Below, piece after piece: positions 17,894-26,572 of a stretch of DNA of 64,000 bases. Below the pieces are notes generated by a model. It searched no databases and was not told the DNA's origin. It saw nothing but the letters and a program-made list of their open reading frames with translations. The stretch comes from Acidimicrobiales bacterium (GTDB taxonomy: Bacteria > Actinomycetota > Acidimicrobiia > Acidimicrobiales > MedAcidi-G1), in NCBI GenBank assembly GCA_022452035.1, contig JAKURV010000001.1, forward strand, positions 121,521-185,520. Direction: 5' to 3'. The position numbers were made by a program, and so were the translations under genes. The stretch's first letter is position 1, and each line of letters begins with the position of its first letter.

Positions 17894-18002
17894 TCGGCCG
17901 CCGACAGTTGGGTGGCCTCGTCGGGCCGGTGTTTCTCGCCGACGCCATGGTCCTGGCCGGGCTACTTACGGCCATTCCGGCTCCTACTGAGAAACTTTCC
18001 CC

Positions 18003-19241
18003 GTGACCACCGAGGATGCCATACCAATTCCGCTAAGGGTAAAGGCCCTCTTGGTTGTGAACTTCCTGACCTGGTTCGCGGTGATAGGCCAGATCACCAT
18101 CATCGGCAAGCAGGTCTACGACATGACTGGCCGCGAATTAGACCTCGGGCTGCTAGGCCTCGCAGAGTTTGCACCGCTGGCCGTTCTGGCTCCCCTAACC
18201 GGGTCACTGTCCGATCGGCTTGACCGACGCAAGGTGCTCGGGGTGGCTTTGGTCGGTGAGGCGACAGCCTCGCTTCTCCTATTTCTCTATGCCCGGTCGG
18301 ATCCGACATCAATCGGGCCGATCTTTGCCATAGTCCTGCTGTTCGGGGTGAGCCGGGCATTTGCCTTCCCTGCCGGCCGGGCCCTGGCTATCGACCTCAG
18401 CCCGCACGAGGTGGTTCCTCGGGTGATCGCACTCAAGTCGGTCTGCTTCCAGGCCGGTCATATCGCCGGGCCTGTCACATTCGGGTTTGTTTTTATAGCT
18501 GATGAGTCGCTCCCTTACCTCCTGTCTTTCATCTCGCTACTGGTTGCCGCGGGCATTGTCGGAGTCATCCCGTCCTCGGGGGTTCGACGCCTGACGTCGA
18601 TCGGGAGTCGACAAGCGATCTATGACGCCTTAGAAGGTCTGCGGTTCATCCGCCGGCGACCGGTGATCTTCGGGGCTATGGGCCTCGACTTGTTCGCCGT
18701 ACTCTTCGGCGGCGCGATCGCCCTGCTCCCAGCAATCGCTGAAAGCCGACTCGGAGTCGGCGCGGTCGGCCTTGGCTGGTTGCGATCTGGTGTCGGCATC
18801 GGCGCTGGTGCAACCGCCATCTGCATGTCGATCCGGCCAGTCCGACGACATCTCGGCCGAATTCTTTATGCCGTGGTCGCTGTGTTTGGCCTCGGGACCA
18901 TCGCCCTTGGCCTCACACGGAGCTTCGCTCTGGCATTGACAATCATCATCGTGATATCAGCAGCCGACGCTGTGTCGATGTTCATTCGCGCCACTCTTGT
19001 TCCCCTGGCCACCCCGGAGGACATGCGTGGGCGAGTCCTAGCCACGGAAGGCGTGTTCATCGGAGCGTCCAACGAACTGGGAGCCGCCGAATCGGGGCTA
19101 ACTGCCGCATTCATGGGCCTGGTTGGTGCCGTGGTGTTCGGTGGAGCAGCCACTCTTGTTGTCGTAGCTGTGTGGTGGCGTTGGTTCCCCGACCTCCGGG
19201 ACCTGGACACCTTCGACGAGGTCCGCCCGGATCCTCCGTGA
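18003..19241 (+). CDS. MFS exporter, EntS/MFS_3-like
   Basis: The 412 residues with about 12 helices contain LTGSLSDRLDRRKVLGVALV near 60, and the architecture resembles the enterobactin exporter EntS and related macrolide-efflux-like permeases. The start is GTG at 18003. Codon use is somewhat richer in A and T than in its neighbours (for example tttatagct near 18490), which may reflect later acquisition. It overlaps the SnoaL-like gene by 4 bases (GTGA). The 109 bases upstream contain no gene or clear promoter. Confidence 0.8.
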   Translation: MTTEDAIPIPLRVKALLVVNFLTWFAVIGQITIIGKQVYDMTGRELDLGLLGLAEFAPLAVLAPLTGSLSDRLDRRKVLGVALVGEATASLLLFLYARSDPTSIGPIFAIVLLFGVSRAFAFPAGRALAIDLSPHEVVPRVIALKSVCFQAGHIAGPVTFGFVFIADESLPYLLSFISLLVAAGIVGVIPSSGVRRLTSIGSRQAIYDALEGLRFIRRRPVIFGAMGLDLFAVLFGGAIALLPAIAESRLGVGAVGLGWLRSGVGIGAGATAICMSIRPVRRHLGRILYAVVAVFGLGTIALGLTRSFALALTIIIVISAADAVSMFIRATLVPLATPEDMRGRVLATEGVFIGASNELGAAESGLTAAFMGLVGAVVFGGAATLVVVAVWWRWFPDLRDLDTFDEVRPDPP

Positions 19242-19708
19242 CCGCCCCCAACGGACAGAATGAGTCAGTGATCAACCAAGCGATCGAAAGCTGGCACGCC
19301 GTCCTCCGGGGTGAGGCCGACCTAGACGAGGTCCTCCACAAGGACTGCGTCTTCTGGTCGCCAGTGCTGTTCCGCCCTCAGGAGGGCCGGGAGTTAACCA
19401 AGTTGTACCTGACTGCCGCTTATCAGGTTTTTCCCGGGGATCCGGAAGCGGCAACCAACGAGGGTGAGGATCCGACGGGCGGACAATCCGGGTTCCGGTA
19501 CACCCGACGAATCCTGGATGGGAACCACGCGGCCCTCGAGTTCGAGACAACCATGGACGGCGTAACTGTTAACGGGGTGGACCTCATCACCTGTGACGAC
19601 GACGGACGGATCACCGAGTTCAAGGTCATGCTCCGACCGCGGAAAGCCGTGGAGAAGGTTCAGGAGCAGATGGCTGCCATGATCGAGACCCTGTCGGTCG
19701 AGGGCTGA
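19238..19708 (+). CDS. SnoaL/NTF2-like protein
   Basis: The 156 residues adopt the cone-like alpha+beta pattern of SnoaL-like domains: an N-terminal helix pair (VINQAIESWHAVLRGEADLDEVL), DCVFWSPVLF near 39, then a sheet ending EFETTMDGVTVNGVDLITCDDDGRITEFKVMLRP. Members bind small hydrophobic ligands or act as isomerases or cyclases; no catalytic residue can be assigned. It begins with a GTG overlapping the stop of the exporter, so the two are translationally coupled and probably work on the same compound. Confidence 0.75.
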   Translation: MTAPNGQNESVINQAIESWHAVLRGEADLDEVLHKDCVFWSPVLFRPQEGRELTKLYLTAAYQVFPGDPEAATNEGEDPTGGQSGFRYTRRILDGNHAALEFETTMDGVTVNGVDLITCDDDGRITEFKVMLRPRKAVEKVQEQMAAMIETLSVEG

Positions 19709-19836
19709 CCGCGGGCCATCAAGTCCGATATCTAGTCCAGGGTTCCCGGGACACAGCAACCACTGGACTCATGAAGCAGGACATACGCCGACGACTCCGG
19801 ATCGACGCGCACCTTCATCTAGGACATGATGCCTGA

Positions 19837-20601
19837 ATGGGTCTCAAGGTCGGATGCCAACTCCACCCCCAGGCCACCACGGTGGCCGCGCTACGCGACG
19901 CCTGGTGCCGGGCCGACGCGTTGGGTGCCGACTCGATCTGGGTGTGGGACCACTTCTATCCGCTGTACGGCGACCCGGATGCCGCCCACTTCGAGGCGTG
20001 GACACTGCTTTCGGCCATGGCCTCTGACACCGAGCACGCCATGCTCGGCACGATGGTGACCGGCAACTCTTACCGGAACCCTGAATTGCTGGCTGACATG
20101 GCCCGCACGTTGGACCACCTGTCCGACGGTCGGATGTACCTCGCTGTGGGCGCTGGCTGGTTCGAGCGCGACTACGACGAATACGGCTACGAGTTCGGGA
20201 CCGTGGGTAGCCGCCTACGCCAACTTGAGGCCGATCTACCCCGCATGCGGTCCCGCCTGGCCAAGTTGAACCCTCCGGCTGTCGGGTCGCTGCCGCTGAT
20301 GATCGGAGGCTCAGGGCGCACGGTGACGCTGCGCCTGGTGGCCGAGTACGCCGATGCCTGGAACTGCTTCGGCCCACCGGAGAACGTGGCCGAGCTGTCT
20401 GGGATCCTGGACGACTGGTGCGCGAAGGTCGGACGGGACCCGTCGGAGATCGAGCGCACAGTGTGCATCGCCCAGGATGACGTCGAAGATGTGGACCGGT
20501 ACGTGGACGTGGGCGTCGACCACCTGGTGGTGATGACCGGCGCCCCGTTCGATCTCGGCCCCCTGGAGTCCCTCATCGCCCAACGAGACTCCTCCCGTTG
20601 A
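19837..20601 (+). CDS. Luciferase-like monooxygenase, probably F420-dependent
   Basis: The 254 residues start MGLKVGCQLHPQATTVAALR and contain DSIWVWDHFYPLYGD near 31, LGTMVTGNSYRNPELLADMARTLD near 67-90 and LAVGAGWFERDYDEYGYEFG near 104. These are signatures of F420-type luciferase-like oxidoreductases (TIM barrel). PLMIGGSGRTVTLRLVAEYADAWN near 148 is the cofactor-phosphate region. Substrate cannot be read. The 128-base gap upstream contains no gene. Confidence 0.85.
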   Translation: MGLKVGCQLHPQATTVAALRDAWCRADALGADSIWVWDHFYPLYGDPDAAHFEAWTLLSAMASDTEHAMLGTMVTGNSYRNPELLADMARTLDHLSDGRMYLAVGAGWFERDYDEYGYEFGTVGSRLRQLEADLPRMRSRLAKLNPPAVGSLPLMIGGSGRTVTLRLVAEYADAWNCFGPPENVAELSGILDDWCAKVGRDPSEIERTVCIAQDDVEDVDRYVDVGVDHLVVMTGAPFDLGPLESLIAQRDSSR

Positions 20602-20656
20602 ACCGGACCACGGGACCGATACTTCCCCCAACCGAGATCTGACGGAAGGATCCACT

Positions 20657-20896
20657 ATGGATGAACAGTTCGAAGATTTGAGCGAAGCCAGGGCCTTTGC
20701 CTGTGCGAAGTGTGGTGGTACCGGCTGCGAGACCGGCAAGATCCGTACAACAGGTGATGGTGTGTCCCGGTACGTGAACCTGCAAAACCAGAAGTTCGGT
20801 TACATCGCATGTGAAAAATGTGGGTTCACCGAGTTCTACCGCGACTTCGGTAAAGACAGGGGCTGGAAGACCGTCCTGGACGTTCTCGGCAACTGA
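20657..20896 (+). CDS. Small zinc-ribbon protein
   Basis: The 79 residues contain two Cys pairs: CAKCGGTGCETG near 16 and CEKCGFTEFYRDFG near 52, separated by a beta-strand region (YVNLQNQKFGYIA). This matches small bacterial zinc-ribbon proteins annotated as nucleic-acid-binding (the pfam09855-like group), though binding has not been shown. A GGAAGGA ribosome binding site lies just upstream of the ATG. It is separated by 55 bases from the luciferase-like gene. Confidence 0.75.
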   Translation: MDEQFEDLSEARAFACAKCGGTGCETGKIRTTGDGVSRYVNLQNQKFGYIACEKCGFTEFYRDFGKDRGWKTVLDVLGN

Positions 20897-20958
20897 CCGA
20901 TACCGGCCAACCCGTACCGGTGGCGGCTCGCCCACCGCTGTTGGGTACGGTCGCGACC

Positions 20959-22194
20959 ATGCCCCCGGAGACTCCGGCCGTCCTGGCCGCCGACCCGGAT
21001 TCGTTCCACCGGTTCCACCACGAGGTGCTCCCCGAGCGGATCGCCGCCGGGAACGGGGCGCTGGCCCACCACTACCTGGCCGACCGGGGGACGCTTGGGA
21101 TCCGTACCCCAGCCGGCTCGTGGACCTTCGTGCCCCGCCGCGGGTCGGTCGACCTGGTGAAAGGCGAGGAAGGCGCCGACTCGGTGGTCGAGGTTGATCT
21201 GGACGCCTGGCTGGGGCTCGTCTCCGACCTGGACACGGCACCCGGCCTCTTCTACACAGACCGGGCCACCGTCCCGGTGGGTAACCCGATGCGGTTCATG
21301 GGCTGGGAGCCGGGACTACGAGCCCTGTTCCACGGGATCCCGGTATTCGACCCGGACACTACGGACCTCCGTGGCCTCGACGGGGCGCCGCTAGACCCGA
21401 ACCAGGCTTTCACCCTCGACGACATCGGAAACGAGGCGGCCCGACACTTCCTGAGAACAGCTGGCTACCTGTGGGTCCGCGGTGCCTTCGACGCCGATGA
21501 GGTGGCCGGGATGCTGGCCAATACCGCGGTGCTGGCCGACGAGGCTCGGCCGGGCGACATGACCTCCTGGTGGGGACGGGACTCCGGGGGGGCCGAGGTG
21601 CTGACTCGTGTGCTGCGAGCCGCCAGCCGCCCGGGCCTGCGCGCTCTGGCCGACGACCCGCGGATCCGTCGCATCGTCGAGGCCTCTGACGAGGACTTGG
21701 CGCCGAAAGTCCCCGACGACCCGGAGGCCGTGGACCGGGTGACGGTCCTGTGGAAGCGCCCCGACATGGCCGAGGGCCTCGCCGACCTGCCGTGGCATCG
21801 CGACTGCGGCATGGGCGGCCACGCCATCAACTGCCCGTCGGCCGTGCTCACCATCTGCCTGACCGACGGTTCCCCGGAAGCCGGACAACTGCGTTTCCTC
21901 CCCGGCTCACACCGGGGTGCCTTCCCGTTCGTAGACGGGACGGACGTCGAGGCTCCCGGGGGGATAGGTCTGCCCATCGAAGCCGGCGACGTGACGATGC
22001 ACTACTCGGACCTGATGCACGCGTCGCTGCCCCCCACCTCGTCTGACGGGCCCTACCGGATCTCGGTCCTGATCGGCTTCAGCCCATCGGATGCCGGACA
22101 CCACCGGGGAGAGCGGCACTACAACGACGCCCTACTTATCAACAAGGACGGCCAGATCGACCACCTCGGCCAGCGCCTGGCCGACGGAGGCTGA
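20959..22194 (+). CDS. SCP2-like domain fused to phytanoyl-CoA dioxygenase-family protein
   Basis: The 411 residues from the ATG at 20959 (a GTG at 20920 is possible) form two parts. Residues 1-130 resemble a sterol-carrier-protein-2 domain: GSVDLVKGEEGADSVVEVDLDAWLGLV, then a GNPMRFMGWEPGLRALFHGI end. Residues 145-400 are a PhyH-type Fe/2-oxoglutarate dioxygenase with LPWHRDCGMGGHA (His-x-Asp), GQLRFLPGSHRGAFPF, distal His in HYSDLMHASLPPTS and Arg in YRISVLIGF. A lipid-binding module on a lipid hydroxylase is a sensible combination. Substrate unknown. Confidence 0.8.
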   Translation: MPPETPAVLAADPDSFHRFHHEVLPERIAAGNGALAHHYLADRGTLGIRTPAGSWTFVPRRGSVDLVKGEEGADSVVEVDLDAWLGLVSDLDTAPGLFYTDRATVPVGNPMRFMGWEPGLRALFHGIPVFDPDTTDLRGLDGAPLDPNQAFTLDDIGNEAARHFLRTAGYLWVRGAFDADEVAGMLANTAVLADEARPGDMTSWWGRDSGGAEVLTRVLRAASRPGLRALADDPRIRRIVEASDEDLAPKVPDDPEAVDRVTVLWKRPDMAEGLADLPWHRDCGMGGHAINCPSAVLTICLTDGSPEAGQLRFLPGSHRGAFPFVDGTDVEAPGGIGLPIEAGDVTMHYSDLMHASLPPTSSDGPYRISVLIGFSPSDAGHHRGERHYNDALLINKDGQIDHLGQRLADGG

Positions 22195-22371
22195 TCGAGG
22201 ACCAAGAGGCCTATCGGGACGAAACCCCGGAGGTAAGCCTCGAGGGCTGCCGCAAGCACTGGGGCAGATGCCCGCGCGCCGCACAGGTACCACTACCTGC
22301 ACGTCGACGGGCACGGCCCGAACGGGGTCCCGACCACGTCACGACCGGGCGACGACCCCTACCTTGGTGAG

Positions 22372-23100
22372 GTGTTCGACCTCACAGGGCGTACGGCGCT
22401 CGTCACCGGTGCCGGCCAGAACATCGGCACCGGGATAGCCCGGTCCTTAGCCGACGCCGGAGCCCGGGTGCTGGTCAACGACGTGGTCCCAGACCGGGCC
22501 GACGAGGTGGCAGCCTCCCTCGGCGGTGATGCCAAACCGGTGCCGTTCGATGTGACCGACCGGGAGGCCGTGGCCGCCGCCATCGATGCCGCCGGACCAG
22601 TCGACGTGCTGGTAAACAACGCCGGCAACGGCGGCACCGAAGCCATGCTGCCTGGACGGTTCGTGGACACCGTCCCGGACCAATGGCAGGGTCCGCTGGA
22701 CGTGAACCTCCACGGTGTCCTCCACTGTTGCCACGCCGTACTGCCCGGCATGGTGGACCGGGGACACGGGCGGATCATCACCATCTCCTCGGCGGCCGGA
22801 ACCCACGGGGTGGGCCTGGGCTTCGCCCCCTACTCGGTGGGAAAGGGCGGCTCGCTGAGCCTGATGCGCAGCCTGGCCCTCGAACACGGCCGGGACGGGA
22901 TCACAGCTAACTCGGTGGCCCTCGGCATCATGGACTCGGTACGGGCCGAGACGGCCAGGGCGCTTGCCGGAACTGTCCCCGTGGGACGCCTCGGCTCACC
23001 GGACGACGTCGGACCACTGTGCGCCTACCTGGCCTCGGACGAGGCGGCGTGGATCACCGGCCAGACGATCGGCCTGAACGGTGGTTCCTTCACCTCGTAG
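22372..23100 (+). CDS. Short-chain dehydrogenase/reductase
   Basis: The 242-residue classical SDR has the cofactor loop TGAGQNIGTG near 11, NNAGNG near 81, the catalytic ISSAAGTHG near 138 and YSVGK near 155. The C-terminus DEAAWITGQTIGLNGGSF is typical of the FabG-like group. The start is GTG at 22372. The 177-base gap upstream was read in all frames: an open segment without a start runs into this gene, and I could not support a gene there. Substrate unknown. Confidence 0.85.
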   Translation: MFDLTGRTALVTGAGQNIGTGIARSLADAGARVLVNDVVPDRADEVAASLGGDAKPVPFDVTDREAVAAAIDAAGPVDVLVNNAGNGGTEAMLPGRFVDTVPDQWQGPLDVNLHGVLHCCHAVLPGMVDRGHGRIITISSAAGTHGVGLGFAPYSVGKGGSLSLMRSLALEHGRDGITANSVALGIMDSVRAETARALAGTVPVGRLGSPDDVGPLCAYLASDEAAWITGQTIGLNGGSFTS

Positions 23101-23178
23101 GCGTAACCGGACCGCTCACCAGGGTCCCCGACCGGCGCCGGGATGGGGCAGAGCACGACAAGAGGGTGTCTCCCGCTA

Positions 23179-23850
23179 CTACGGCAACCCCAGCAGGCGA
23201 CCGAGGCGCGGTCGATTCAGCGCCAGCGTGGCAAAGCGCGGGTGGATCCAGATGATGCCAACCAGCCCGACCGCGGCCATGAGTCCCCCGCCGACCACGT
23301 CGAGTGGCCAGTGCTCCAGCCGGCTAACTCGCGACCACAAGGTCAACCCGATCAGCAACTGCATCGATCCGACGATCCATTTCGAGGCCCGGGGCGTTGA
23401 ATGATGTCGGGCCAACACGGCGACCGTGCCCAGGACGAGCACCACGAAAACGGCGTGACCGCTCGGGTAGCCACCGTTGCCGAACGAGTAGTCGCTCCAC
23501 CCGACTGTCGTCGTCGGTCGTGGGCGATGGACGAGGTCGCCGACCCGAGTGAGGCCGGTGCATGCCCCGGCCATGCCCAGGAGGACGGCCGGATAACGAC
23601 CCCAACGCCACCACACCACTGAGACGATCACCACGAACACCAGGGGTGCCGCGATGTCGGTGAGGGCCGGATCGATGAGGTCGGCAAATAGGTCGACGAC
23701 CGATGGGGTGTTGTCCCTCATCCATTGCGTGGTACCTACTTCTCCGTATAGCGGACCGTCACGGCGCACGGCCAGCGTCAACGCGATTGACGCCATCACG
23801 AGGACGCCCCCCAGGGCCAGGTGGGAACGCGACCCACGGCTGGTCGACAC
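23179..23850 (-). CDS. PAP2-family membrane phosphatase
   Basis: The 223 residues with about six helices carry the phosphatase motifs: DLVHRPRP near 108 (motif 1), GGYPSGHAVF near 128 (motif 2) and SRLEHWPLDVVGG near 178 (motif 3, shortened spacing before the His). Members dephosphorylate lipid phosphates such as undecaprenyl pyrophosphate or phosphatidate on the outer face of the membrane. It is convergent with the SDR gene across 78 bases. The 125 bases upstream lead to tRNA-Lys. Confidence 0.85.
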   Translation of the reverse strand: MSTSRGSRSHLALGGVLVMASIALTLAVRRDGPLYGEVGTTQWMRDNTPSVVDLFADLIDPALTDIAAPLVFVVIVSVVWWRWGRYPAVLLGMAGACTGLTRVGDLVHRPRPTTTVGWSDYSFGNGGYPSGHAVFVVLVLGTVAVLARHHSTPRASKWIVGSMQLLIGLTLWSRVSRLEHWPLDVVGGGLMAAVGLVGIIWIHPRFATLALNRPRLGRLLGLP

Positions 23851-23975
23851 AGTCCTACCGCCTGCCTGGTCGAACGATCGTCGACCAGGGGATCACCACC
23901 GGGATCGTGCTCCCTGGCACGGGTTGGGCCACCTCGCGATTGTGTCAGAGGCTGCAGCGTTACCCTCAGACTTCC

Positions 23976-24048
23976 GGGTCGCTAGCTCATCGGGTAGAGC
24001 AGGGGACTTTTAATCCCAAGGTGCCGGGTTCGAGCCCCGGGCGACCCA
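23976..24048 (+). tRNA. tRNA-Lys (UUU)
   Basis: The cloverleaf is complete: acceptor GGGTCGC/GCGACCC (23976-23982 with 24041-24047), D arm GCTC/GAGC, anticodon loop CTTTTAA with anticodon TTT at 24009-24011, T stem CCGGG/CCCGG with loop TTCGAGC, and discriminator A at 24048. The outermost anticodon-stem pair is G-A. CCA is not encoded. Confidence 0.96.
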
Positions 24049-24069
24049 CAACCTGCTGGCCGTAGCCCC

Positions 24070-24510
24070 CTACTCGCCGATGTCCTCGTTCCACAGGTCT
24101 GGGTGTTCGGCGATGAAGGTGGCCATGAGCTCCACGCACACGGTGTCGTCTAAGACTTCGACGACGACACCGTGGTCCTTGAGGAGGTCCTCAGGGCCCT
24201 GGAACGTGCGGTTCTCTCCGACCACCACCCTCGGTATGCCGTAGAGCAGCACGGCACCCGTGCACATGGAGCACGGCGAAAGCGTCGAGTAGAGCACCGA
24301 TTGTCGGTAGTCGGCTGCCGTTAGTCGCCCTGCGTCTTCCAGCGCCGCCATCTCGGCATGGAGCACCACCGACCCCCGCTGTACCCGCTGGTTGTGGCCA
24401 CGCCCGACGACCTCCCCGTCGATCACCAGGACTGAACCGATGGGCACACCGCCTTCTGCCAACCCAAGGTGCGCCTCGTCGATGGCCGCCTGGAAGAAGG
24501 AATCAGTCAC
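24070..24510 (-). CDS. Cytosine deaminase, yeast Fcy1-like
   Basis: It hydrolyses cytosine to uracil and ammonia for pyrimidine salvage. The 146 residues have the zinc site HAEMAALEDAGRL (His51, catalytic Glu53) and LSPCSMCTGAVLLYGIPRVVVGEN (Cys80, Cys83). The YGIPRVVVGEN segment and the C-terminus DLWNEDIGE closely match fungal cytosine deaminase, more than typical bacterial tRNA adenosine deaminase (TadA) or guanine deaminase. Bacterial CodA is an unrelated TIM-barrel enzyme. The gene lies between tRNA-Lys and a lipoprotein gene. Confidence 0.85.
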   Translation of the reverse strand: MTDSFFQAAIDEAHLGLAEGGVPIGSVLVIDGEVVGRGHNQRVQRGSVVLHAEMAALEDAGRLTAADYRQSVLYSTLSPCSMCTGAVLLYGIPRVVVGENRTFQGPEDLLKDHGVVVEVLDDTVCVELMATFIAEHPDLWNEDIGE

Positions 24511-24522
24511 GCCGACAGCCTG

Positions 24523-25755
24523 TCAGCCTTCTTGTGCGACGAGGGCGCACGGATCCACCCCGCGCATGGCCAGGACCCGTTCCACCGCCTCATCTAACCA
24601 GCGCTGGTCCAGCGATCCATCTTCCAACGCCCCGACCAGACTCCAGGCCACCGGAACCACGTTCTCGTGCGGTCCCACCATCAGGAGGTCGGCGCCGGCG
24701 ATGAGCGCCAAACGGGCAGCCGACGGCACGTCGACCAACTGGGCTACCGCTCCCATGGACAGGTCGTCGGTGACCACGACACCGTCGAACCCCATCTCGT
24801 CGCGCAAGATGCCGGTCACCGCAGTGGCCGACAGCGAGGCCGGAACTCCATCGGTCAGCCCTGGCACCGCTAGGTGTCCCACCATGACCGCCGATCCCTC
24901 TGGCACCAGACCGAACGGGAGGAGGTCCACCATGCGCAACTCTTCGAGGCCTGGCGTGGTGGCCAACTCGGTGTGGCTGTCAGCATTGGCCCGTCCGTGT
25001 CCCGGGAAGTGCTTGGCAACCGGCACCAGGCCTCCCTCCAACACCCCCTCGGCGAACGCCACGCCGTGGGTCGTCACCACCACCGGGTCATCGGAAAACG
25101 AGCGGGTCCCAATGCCCGGACCGGAACCCACGTCCACGACGGGTGCAAGGTTGACCGTCACCCCCAAGGCAGCCAATGCTGCGGCCCGCTCCCGTGCCAG
25201 GTTGCGAACCTCGTCAGCCGACCACGATCCCATCTCGGCTGCTGACGGCAGCGCTCCCAGCAGGACGCCGAACCGCTGCACGGTGCCGCCCTCCTCGTCT
25301 ACCGCAATCACCACCGGACCCGTCACCGACGCCTCCTGTACGGCGGCCACCGCCGCAGGGAAGCCTTCGTTCGGGGACCCCACGACCACCGCTCCAGCCG
25401 CTAGGCCCCGTCCGGCCAGATCGGCAACGACTGCCAGGCCTCCTTGGTCAACGACCGGCAGGAGCACCTGGCCGATCCGGAGCCCCAGCGGAAGGTCGGC
25501 TACGCACTCGATGGCCGCCGGACCCGGAGCCAGAGTTGTGGTCGTCGTTGTCGTCGTCGTCGTAGTCGTAGTCGTAGTCGTCGTACTGGTAGTTGAGGTC
25601 GTGGACGACGTCGTGGTGCTGTTCAACGGGACCGTTGAGCCGGTCGGAGCCGTGCTGGTGGCCACCACGACGGTCGTTACCGGTACCGCCTCGTCGGCCG
25701 ATCCACAGGCCCCAGCGGCGAACGCCAGGACCCCGACGACGAACGGAGCCCGCAT
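24523..25755 (-). CDS. Family 3 glycoside hydrolase lipoprotein (NagZ-like beta-N-acetylhexosaminidase)
   Basis: The 410 residues from the ATG at 25755 have a lipoprotein signal (VVGVLAFAAGACGS, lipid-modified Cys17), then a Ser/Thr linker with 17 consecutive Thr. The GH3 N-terminal domain follows, with IAVDEEGGTVQRFG near 143, the NagZ catalytic signature AKHFPGHGRANADSH near 245 and the nucleophile Asp in VVVTDDLSMGAV near 320. It probably trims GlcNAc from peptidoglycan fragments at the outer face of the membrane. The linker likely spans the wall and may be O-glycosylated (inference). Confidence 0.88.
   Translation of the reverse strand: MRAPFVVGVLAFAAGACGSADEAVPVTTVVVATSTAPTGSTVPLNSTTTSSTTSTTSTTTTTTTTTTTTTTTTTLAPGPAAIECVADLPLGLRIGQVLLPVVDQGGLAVVADLAGRGLAAGAVVVGSPNEGFPAAVAAVQEASVTGPVVIAVDEEGGTVQRFGVLLGALPSAAEMGSWSADEVRNLARERAAALAALGVTVNLAPVVDVGSGPGIGTRSFSDDPVVVTTHGVAFAEGVLEGGLVPVAKHFPGHGRANADSHTELATTPGLEELRMVDLLPFGLVPEGSAVMVGHLAVPGLTDGVPASLSATAVTGILRDEMGFDGVVVTDDLSMGAVAQLVDVPSAARLALIAGADLLMVGPHENVVPVAWSLVGALEDGSLDQRWLDEAVERVLAMRGVDPCALVAQEG
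25535..25585. repeat. Trinucleotide (GTN) tract encoding poly-Thr
   Basis: Seventeen consecutive GTN triplets on the plus strand encode 17 Thr in the linker of the NagZ-like lipoprotein on the minus strand. Synonymous third positions vary, but runs of GTC dominate, so replication slippage could alter linker length without changing frame. Confidence 0.85.
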
Positions 25756-25837
25756 CCGGCAAGTGCACCACACCGAGGCGCCCGACGCGCCGCGACCCCG
25801 CCCCGACCACCGGGCCGACCCCGCATAACCTGCGATC

Positions 25838-26554
25838 GTGCGGACGCTCCTCGTCGGGCTGCTGGCCCTAGCCACCGTGGCCGTCGTCCTCTTCTACGGC
25901 CTAAGCGACGGACCCCAAACGGAACCGACGCTCCTCCCCGCCCCGTCCACGACCATCAGCCCGAGCATCGACCCGACCGATCCCCCGGCGCCGACCTTGG
26001 TCGCCGTGACCACCTCCCGCCCCGCGGTGGCCGCCACCACCCAACCACCGGAAACTCTCGGAACCCTCGCTCCCATCGAGGGCCTTGGTACCCCCACCAT
26101 CGATACGTCCTCGTCGGTCAGCACGGTTGGTATCGACCACATCATGTTCGGCATGACCGTCCACGATGCCCAGGTAGCAGCCGGTAGCCAGTTCACCCCG
26201 GTGACGCCTATCGGCCACTGCTACCTCGTCGTCCCCGATGACGCTCCGCCCGGTATCACCTTCTGGGTGGTGGCCGGAACCGTCGAACGGGTCGACGTGG
26301 ACACCCGCACCATCACCACCCGATCGGGGGCCGGGATCGGCGACACCGAGGACCGCATCCGCGAGATGTTCGGCGAACGCATCCACACCACCCTCCTGCC
26401 CGACGGGTCGGGGAACCTGTTGGCCTACGTGCCCAAGGACGTGGCCGACGCCACCTACCGGGTGATGTTCCTCAGCAATGGGGTGCAGATCACCCGGCTC
26501 TGGGCCGGCCGCTTGCCGTGGGCCGAGGAGTTGGGTGGCTGTCCCTCCTCCTGA
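25838..26554 (+). CDS. Hypothetical secreted or membrane-anchored protein with Pro/Thr linker
   Basis: I do not recognise the family. The 238 residues start with a signal-anchor helix (LLVGLLALATVAVVLFYGL). A Pro/Thr/Ser-rich region spans about residues 27-95, and a folded C-terminal domain begins near VGIDHIMFGMTVHDAQVAAG. The phrase GMTVHDAQVAAG followed by acidic and glycine-rich repeats loosely resembles small extracellular domains of actinobacterial envelope proteins. Two Cys (in GHCYLV and near the C-terminus, LGGCPSS) could form a disulfide. It is divergent from the NagZ-like gene by 82 bases. Confidence 0.65.
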   Translation: MRTLLVGLLALATVAVVLFYGLSDGPQTEPTLLPAPSTTISPSIDPTDPPAPTLVAVTTSRPAVAATTQPPETLGTLAPIEGLGTPTIDTSSSVSTVGIDHIMFGMTVHDAQVAAGSQFTPVTPIGHCYLVVPDDAPPGITFWVVAGTVERVDVDTRTITTRSGAGIGDTEDRIREMFGERIHTTLLPDGSGNLLAYVPKDVADATYRVMFLSNGVQITRLWAGRLPWAEELGGCPSS

Positions 26555-26572
26555 CCTGGACGGCGACCAGCC

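Noticed and set aside
22195..22371. Possible decayed gene between the PhyH and SDR genes
   Set aside because: Some reading frames look protein-like over short stretches (for example RYHYLHVDGHG), but there is no start codon in the frame leading to the SDR gene and no recognised motif, so I cannot support a pseudogene.
24392..25828. Long plus-strand ORF with a run of Val residues
   Set aside because: It is antisense to the cytosine deaminase and the NagZ-like lipoprotein; the Val run is just the complement of the poly-Thr codons, and no family pattern is present.
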